Positions 58,265 through 64,000 of a stretch of 64,000 nt of DNA are shown here, piece after piece (the stretch's first letter is position 1; the number at the start of each line of letters is the position of its first letter). The notes below the pieces were generated by a model that saw nothing but the letters and a program-made list of their open reading frames with translations, was not told the DNA's origin and ran no database searches. Source of the DNA: Mikania micrantha (Eukaryota; Streptophyta; Magnoliopsida; Asterales; Asteraceae); assembly GCA_009363875.1 (NCBI GenBank), contig CM018686.1, forward strand, positions 682,001 to 746,000, read 5' to 3'. The position numbers were made by a program, and so were the translations under genes.

Positions 58265-58880
58265 ATACGGGCCGTATGAGTGTCAGATTTTGTCAGACTT
58301 TGTCAGGTTAATGTCTGACGGTTGAAAGTACATACGAGCCGTATGGGCCTATACGGCTCGTATAGGGCCAAAATCAAAAAAAAACTGTAAAACCAGAGAA
58401 AGAATAATTTGCAGAGAAAGTACATGTTTTTTTTGACAGGCATGAGGCACCAATATTCATGTAAGTTAAAGGTGGTATGGTAAGCTGTAAAACCGCCGTT
58501 AAAAAAAACTGTAAAACCAGAGTGGAAGTTACAATTTAGACCCTTGGGCCTTGTCTCTTCTTTGTCCTTTCATATCGTTCAATTTAACAGTCTTTATACT
58601 GGTAGCCATGATTGAAATAGTGGGTTTTTTGTAGATAAAGACATGTATAGATCAGGCCTTACACTGTTTGAAATAGTGGACTGACAAAGATGGGGCATTG
58701 AGTAGTATTTGGTGTTAAATAAGTTGTAGAGAGAACAAACTAAAACGATATCAAGTGTCAATACGGGCCGTATGGGCTCATACGGGTCGTATTGGGCGTG
58801 TCAGATGTGTGATTTGATGTGTCAGCTTTTGTCAGGAATAAAATATTAATACGACCCGTATAAGCCTATACAAGTCGTAT
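58265..58880. repeat. ATACG-NNN-CGTAT palindrome cluster
   Basis: Seven copies at 58265-58277, 58332-58344, 58351-58363, 58761-58773, 58780-58792, 58849-58861 and 58868-58880 (the last with one mismatch). Arms are constant; the 3-nt centre varies (GGC, AGC, GCT, GGT, ACC, AGT). Copies come in pairs about 6 bases apart, so each pair can also form one larger hairpin. No coding region is nearby. Confidence 0.85.
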
Positions 58881-59068
58881 GGATGGTGTACATTAAACCA
58901 GCCTGGCGTCTCCATAACAGGACTCTTTAAAAAGCATGCATTAGTTATTTGAATTATCCTATCTTGTCCAATCTGACAATTCGACAATGGAAGGAAATGT
59001 ATGTGATGACCCCTGGGGAACAAATCAACAAGCTAGAATATGACATAAAGAAGCAAATCCAATCCAAC

Positions 59069-59480
59069 TAGGGGCTCGAAAAAGTCGAAATTCGATTCGA
59101 TTTTTATTCAAAAATCACCAAGTCGAAATTCGATTCGAATATTCGTATTCGAATCGAAATTCGAATATAATTATTTATATATATTTTTATTATATATATA
59201 CAAGTAGTTACTATAAAATTATTATATGCCTATGATTTTATTAGTTTGAATGTTATCACTAGTATTACAACTTAAATGTTAGTTATTTGATATTTACATG
59301 TTTATAGTGTATTTGATATTTTGAATGCATAAACATGTGTAACAAGTATAAAACATTTTATTAATTAAATTTGAATCAAACCAATTCGAATTCGAATGCT
59401 CTTAAAAAAATCAAAATTCGAAATCATCCGATTCGAAATATTCGAGTTATTCGAAATTCGATTCGATGAACACTCCTAGA
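59069..59480. mobile_element. hAT-type MITE rich in attcgaa
   Basis: Ends are inverted (ctaggggctcgaaaaagtcg... and ...cgatgaacactcctag), with dense attcgaattcga subterminal repeats. Flanking atccaac on both sides fits an approximately 8-bp hAT duplication. Non-coding. Confidence 0.6.
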
Positions 59481-59976
59481 TCCAACAGCGGCTAGCGACC
59501 CAGAAGACGTCCAAGGCCCCCGGGCAGGATGAGATATATACACACATATATGAAGGGGGGCAAGCTCTGAAGCTCATAACACAACACACGTTAATATTAC
59601 GAGCATGAGATGTTTAATTTAACAAATGTTTTGTACTTTTGTCTAAAGGGTCGTGTATATTACTTGTGTGATTAGCCTTCAAGCTAATAAACACGTGTGA
59701 TCAAGTTGTTATGTTGCTGCATGTGACCCGGGTAAACATGTTAGTGTTAGAAAACTCGCAATGGCATGAATTTTAACAAACATGTAATCAAATATTTAGG
59801 TTAAAAATTAGCATTGTAAGCAGACTTGTTAAAGTTTATATGTCAAATGGTGTGTTTAGTGGAAATATGAGGTTTACTGAGAATAGTTGGGTTTTTAGGT
59901 GTGTTTGGAGGATCTTGGTGTTTCTAGACTAATCGTTGGGGTGTTTTACGACTTTTGTGGGAAGCTGCAAGAGAAG
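59481..59976. other. Non-coding spacer
   Basis: No convincing ORF. Ordinary AT-rich sequence leading to the foldback at 59977. Confidence 0.45.
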
Positions 59977-60091
59977 GGGGTTGTGACATTGATATGATGG
60001 AGGGAAGTCGTAAGGGGGCTGCGACTTCTTTGCAACTTTGAGCGTAGCCCCTCATTGCGACTTCCTTCTACCATATCAAAGTCGCAACCCC
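59977..60091. repeat. Imperfect inverted repeat (34-bp arms)
   Basis: Arms 59977-60010 and 60058-60091 pair with about five mismatches. The 47-bp loop itself contains a second inverted pair (agggggctgcg / cgtagcccct). A transcript would fold into a miRNA-precursor-like hairpin. Confidence 0.7.
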
Positions 60092-60328
60092 TCCAACGAC
60101 TAGCCTCGAAACAACCTCCAAAACCACCTAGAAACCTAACTGTTCTCTTCAAACCACCTATTTTCACAAAAAGTTCGTCAAATGTAGTAAAAACGTGTAA
60201 TGCTTAGAGTAGCTTGTAGACCTTGGCATGGATGAACATTTTATTTTTAAATTGAGTTTAAGTTTTTCGTACTTGGTATTTGTTTTCTTCTAGCCTGAAA
60301 TGATTGAGTTTGCTTATGATTTGTATTA

Positions 60329-60819
60329 AGGGTGTAAACAAATCAAGAAGGCTCGTGAATTACTCGTGATCGTATCGGTCAAAAGCTCGAACAATCCTCC
60401 TAAACGAATCCGATCCAAAAATATTGCTCGTTTACTTCTCAAGCCCGAGCTTTGCATATCGAGCTGGAGCTGGATTGTGAGCATAAACGGGTTTTTTATT
60501 AATATAATTTTTATTTGTTCTATTCAGTGTATATTTATAAATTTAATTATTTTTATATATAAAATTGTAGTAAATATGTTTAAATCATATATTTTATGTT
60601 AAATTTGGAAAGTATAATAATAAATATACATTAAATAAGGAATTAAAATACATAAATTGAATGATTAAAAGATAAACGAGCCAAATTGAATTGAGCTCGA
60701 GCCTGAAAATTTTCTAACATGCCGAACCCAAACTTTGAAAATAAAGCTCTTAACAACCCCTATTTTCTTAAACAAGCTAAGCTCGAGGCATAACGAGCTC
60801 GGCTCAACTCATTTACCCT
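60329..60819. mobile_element. hAT-type MITE with gagctcg motifs
   Basis: Starts aagggtgtaaacaaatc and ends ggctcaactcatttaccct; agggtgtaaa and tttaccct are inverse. The subterminal gctcga/tcgagc repeats are typical of plant hAT MITEs. The interior is AT-rich and non-coding. The target duplication is imperfect. Confidence 0.55.
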
Positions 60820-61670
60820 GGTTTGTATCATGGTGTGATACCAGAGCAAACTATGGCAATTAAGACTAGAGCAACTAAAGACCAATTGGTTCAGTAGAAG
60901 CTTTATTACTTTTTATATTAGAAGTTATACGTTAAAGTCTCATGTGAAGTCAGTAACGAAGCTTAAACGTGTTGAAAGGTGGGCGGAAATTTGCGAGACA
61001 TGCAATGCATGTTAACTTTTTGAATCGAGGGGGCGAAACCAATGGTTAAAAAGATAATATTTCGGTGAAAAATTTAACACTACGGATGGAAAGATTTGAA
61101 TCCATTGTATTTATATAGTTTTTTGGTTACTCATCTCGACCTGCATTGTATTTAAGTGCTACTCATCTCAACTCATTCAATATTATGATGTTACTCATTT
61201 CAACCTATTATACTACAATTGTTTATCCAAACCAACTTATTTCTTTTGATTTGAGTAAAAATTGTCACCTCTAGTTAATTCGATTAAATTTCTTAAAATG
61301 ATTAAAAGAATCAATACACACAAACTCCACATTCAAAGAGATAAAAGAATACATACTACAGTTTGATGTACTATGAAGAACCATTAAACTTTTAAACTAC
61401 CAAAACCAAAGCACCTAAATCATGACTTTCTTTAATTTGAACGGTTATATCGATGGGTGTAAACAAGTTTAGCTTACGCATGAAGTACATGGGAATGGAT
61501 CGTTAACTCAAATGAGACAAGCCTAAGCGAGCGAGTCAAAACCAAATAATATGACTCGTTTGGTTATCTAACCCAAGCTCAAGCTTCACATTTAAAACTC
61601 ACGAGGTTTAATTCTAAAGGTCGGTGGCAAGTACTTAGATATATATCTTGATCTATTCAAGAAGAAACTC
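60820..61670. other. Non-coding spacer
   Basis: No gene. Another hAT-like start (gggtgtaaacaag) appears at about 61456, without an obvious partner. Confidence 0.4.
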
Positions 61671-61672
61671 TA

Positions 61673-61790
61673 TATGGGAGTTAATTTACTGGTTAAGGCG
61701 ACAGGTTTTTGTATGTTGGTCGCCGGTTCAATTCTATGCGCCTACATCTCCCTTCTTTTCTTCTTTTTTTGATCTCTTTTTTAGCTTTCT
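61673..61790 (+). mobile_element. tRNA-like SINE head
   Basis: ttactggttaaggcg followed about 35 bases later by ggttcaattc resembles an RNA polymerase III A box and B box, with gcgcc following. It lacks a proper acceptor stem, so it is a SINE head rather than a tRNA gene. A similar arrangement is at about 61841-62095. Confidence 0.4.
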
Positions 61791-61860
61791 ATCTGTATTT
61801 AAATATAGAGTTTCTAAACAATTAAACAAATTTTCATGGTGGCATAGTGGTGAGTTAGAT

Positions 61861-62035
61861 CATGGGCGAAGGATACAAGGGACCGGGGGGGGCGACCGCC
61901 CCCCCTGTTTTTTCGCGTAGTAGTGTATATTTCCCGATGCGTAGTGTAAAATTTTTTAAAAATCTTTACTTCGCCCCCCCTGGGAATTTTTTTTTTATTT
62001 CGCCCCCCCTGGGATCCTCGTCAAGCTTCGCCACT
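61861..62035. mobile_element. 175-bp MITE inserted in a SINE-like sequence
   Basis: A perfect 9-bp duplication gagttagat (61852-61860 and 62036-62044) flanks 175 bases with imperfect inverted ends (catgggcgaagg / cttcgccact). The interior has two GC-rich runs (ccggggggggcg, cgccccccc). It splits a sequence with a strong A-box-like TGGCATAGTGG (61840-61850). Confidence 0.75.
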
Positions 62036-62044
62036 GAGTTAGAT

Positions 62045-62709
62045 GCTATTTAAACTTACAATCCCACGTTGGAATCTGGTCGTCGGGTTGCCTTTTCTTT
62101 TGCTTCTTTTATATGTTTTTTCATATATCTTTATCGGGTCCTTCAACGTGAGTCTATCAGCGTAGATTTTTTTATTGTTTTATTTCTTTTATATATTCTT
62201 TGTCAATTAGTTTTATTAAGTTCTGTATCAGTTATTACGTATTAGCCATAATGCTCTTTTTTTATATTCTTTTCCTTTTATTTCTTTTATATATTTTTTT
62301 TTCAATTACTTTTGTTAGGACTTGTTTACGTCGTAACATGTTGGACATAATGCGTTTTTATATATAATATGTAATCTTATACGTTTCTTTTGACCCATTT
62401 GAGTTTCAAAGTATCAAATTTATCATTTGTTTGTTAACTTACAAAAAAAAAACCTTCTTACATGTTCATTTTTACGTACGTGTCGGTATAAATTCGACTT
62501 TACCAATGTTATGATGTAATTTTTTTCGAAAACAATTCGGGTAAAATAAAATACGTTTTCATAGTTATTTTATGTATGTTTTCAGCTGGTTCATGTTTTA
62601 ATGTGAATTTATGTATGCTTTTATTTTGTCTACGTTCCGACATAGATTTTGATTAAAGAAAAGTTGAGTCAAATATAGGCAGTTTTCATTCGATATTATA
62701 AATTCGAAT
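62045..62709. other. Non-coding T-rich DNA
   Basis: No gene or clear repeat beyond runs of T and ttttatata. Confidence 0.5.
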
Positions 62710-62719
62710 TATTTTAAGT

Positions 62720-62755
62720 TTTGACGCCGCACAACGCGCCGGCAACGTTACTAGT
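62720..62755 (+). mobile_element. Possible Helitron 3' end
   Basis: gccgcacaacgcgccggc can form a short hairpin and is followed by aacgttactagt then T, as at Helitron 3' ends. No 5' end was found. Confidence 0.35.
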
Positions 62756-63580
62756 TTATATAATTTTTATGTATTCTATAAATTGTATGTTTGTATAATT
62801 GATTATTTTTATTGGTTAAATTATGATGAATATATTTAAATCATAGGTAAAATTATGATAAATATATTTAAATAATATATTTTATGTTATATTTGAAAAT
62901 TTATAATTATAAATATATATAAAATTAATAATAAAAATTAATTAATTAAATAAATTAAAGATAAACAAGCCAAGCTTAGCTCCGCTCAAGTTTTTAAAAA
63001 AAATTTACAAGTCAAGCTCAAAATAAAATAATTAATTAAACAAGTTCAGCTTGAGATGGTTTCTATCCCTAGTTATATCAGTTTTATAATTGTATTTACA
63101 TCTCTAATTTCCTATAGCTTCTTTATAGGTTTGATGTGAATAGAAAAGCCAGGAATAGTAGAAGGTGAACAGAAGAATAAATATTTATTTATTTAGGGAA
63201 ATATGATTGATTCATCCTTTTTAAAGTTTAAAAAAAGGTAGCAAAATTTTGTAGTGTTTAATTATGCCAAAACCCAATTTAAAAAATAAATATATAATTC
63301 AAAAACATGAACCAAACCATGAAGTAGGAACCGGTTTTTTTAGAACTGTTGAACCAAACCATTTATAGAGTGGTCCGGTTCAGAAATTTTGCATGCGTCA
63401 TGTATGTGAAACTATTAAGATAAGAATAATTCCATGGAGCTTTCTTCACAAAGTCTCTATTGTCATATCACTTGTACATGATCATTTGACATAGATTCAT
63501 TCATTAAAAACAGGATCCACAAAGATCCAAAGTTTCTTCTTCTTTCTTAAACAACATCATCATCATCATCATGGTAGACA
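62756..63580. other. Non-coding 3' flank of the right-edge gene
   Basis: AT-rich. Positions 62940-63075 repeat the aacaagcc/gctcaag type motifs of hAT MITEs. A (CAT)n run is at about 63556-63572. Confidence 0.45.
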
Positions 63581-64000
63581 TCATGCATGAAGTAAAAATG
63601 GAGGAAGATGTTGCTCTAAAACAGCCAAAAGTTCTTGCCCCTGGCCCACCGCCGCCTCAACACCACCCAACCGCTTAGCGGCTTCCACCAGCTGCCCCCT
63701 TAGCTGTTGGGACAACAAACACCCACCCGCCTTTACACACTCCCTGTACAGTGGCAGGTAGGCTATTGCAACCCTTAACGGGCCGGGCAAATCCGTTAAA
63801 CATATGGGTGACCTGCCCCATTTCAAGATGCTTATCAGATTGTAGTAATGGACCTGACCTTGATTCAGACCGTTTATAAAGGCTGCCTCGGACCACTGTT
63901 CATGGAGGAAGTCACGCAGCTCAGGGGCAACCGTGTCATCATCTGATCTGGAAATGGTGTCAGCCACAGCATATGTGGCAAGTGGGTCGCCAAGGAAGTT
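63581..64000 (-). CDS. C-terminal part of an unrecognised protein (runs off the window)
   Basis: A minus-strand frame is open from the window edge to a stop at 63581, about 139 residues. Composition is like a real protein: mostly helical, with an acidic start (ISRSDDD), a WSEAAFINGL stretch, and a hydrophobic, Leu/Gly-rich end. Base composition is more GC-rich than the surroundings, as expected for an exon. I do not recognise the family, and no catalytic or binding motif is visible. The start lies outside the window. A final exon of a host gene is the simplest reading. Confidence 0.55.
   Translation of the reverse strand, partial: NFLGDPLATYAVADTISRSDDDTVAPELRDFLHEQWSEAAFINGLNQGQVHYYNLISILKWGRSPICLTDLPGPLRVAIAYLPLYRECVKAGGCLLSQQLRGQLVEAAKRLGGVEAAVGQGQELLAVLEQHLPPFLLHA

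Noticed and set aside
58998..59600. Small protein frame interrupted by the attcgaa MITE
   Set aside because: The two halves are open, but after removing the element and one target copy the frames do not join, so there is no support for a gene.
61673..61790. tRNA gene
   Set aside because: A and B box-like strings exist, but no acceptor stem or anticodon arm can be formed. A SINE head is more likely.

Overview
The window is nuclear DNA of a flowering plant. The evidence is spliced genes with GT-AG introns, long Ty3/gypsy retrotransposons primed by initiator-methionine tRNA, FAR1/MULE transposase copies, Helitrons, SINEs and MITEs, all AT-rich. The repeat families look to me like those of the daisy family (Asteraceae), but that is only an impression. 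Most of the 64 kb is transposable elements, many nested. The host coding content is one complete gene, a broken duplicate of it, a fragment of a nuclear poly(A) polymerase gene and the 3' end of an unrecognised gene at the right edge.

Left part (1-15898): a decayed retroelement-like ORF with a promoter and leader intron (1-1900), a decayed FAR1/MULE transposase (2443-4011), a 100-N assembly gap (4012-4111), and an 11.8 kb Tekay-type Ty3/gypsy element with 3 kb LTRs (4112-15898). That element carries an extra acidic coiled-coil ORF, gag-protease, a frameshifted reverse transcriptase and an intact RNase H-integrase-chromodomain ORF. It is inserted in exon 3 of a truncated copy of the host gene.

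Middle part (15899-39248): a 3.4 kb segment (15899-19323) is repeated at 33132-36599. The right copy belongs to a complete four-exon minus-strand gene (37207 to 32029) predicted to encode 520 residues: an R-S-E class mono-ADP-ribosyltransferase domain, a basic linker, four hemopexin-type repeats and a C-terminal HDEL. This is the most interesting gene here. The 12.7 kb between the copies holds a Helitron flanked by 43-bp direct repeats, two copies of one SINE with perfect target duplications, a probable solo LTR, a Tourist-type MITE and a Mutator-type foldback MITE.

Right part (39249-64000): a nest of LTR elements. A truncated LTR (from 39661) was hit by a 3 kb solo LTR (41462-55327, target duplication CCCTA). 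That solo LTR was then hit by a 10.9 kb non-autonomous element with two almost identical 4.46 kb LTRs and only a gag gene (43667-54548, target duplication ACAAC). Next come the poly(A) polymerase fragment (two exons, one intron), fused directly to a second FAR1/MULE transposase copy, then small foldback and hAT-like elements, and at the right edge a partial ORF I do not recognise.

A structural theme runs through otherwise unrelated non-coding elements: clusters of short GC-rich palindromes whose two arms surround a fixed 3-nt centre. Each element has its own arm sequence. They lie in LTRs or promoter/leader regions. This and the ADP-ribosyltransferase-hemopexin-HDEL gene are the two observations I would follow up first.
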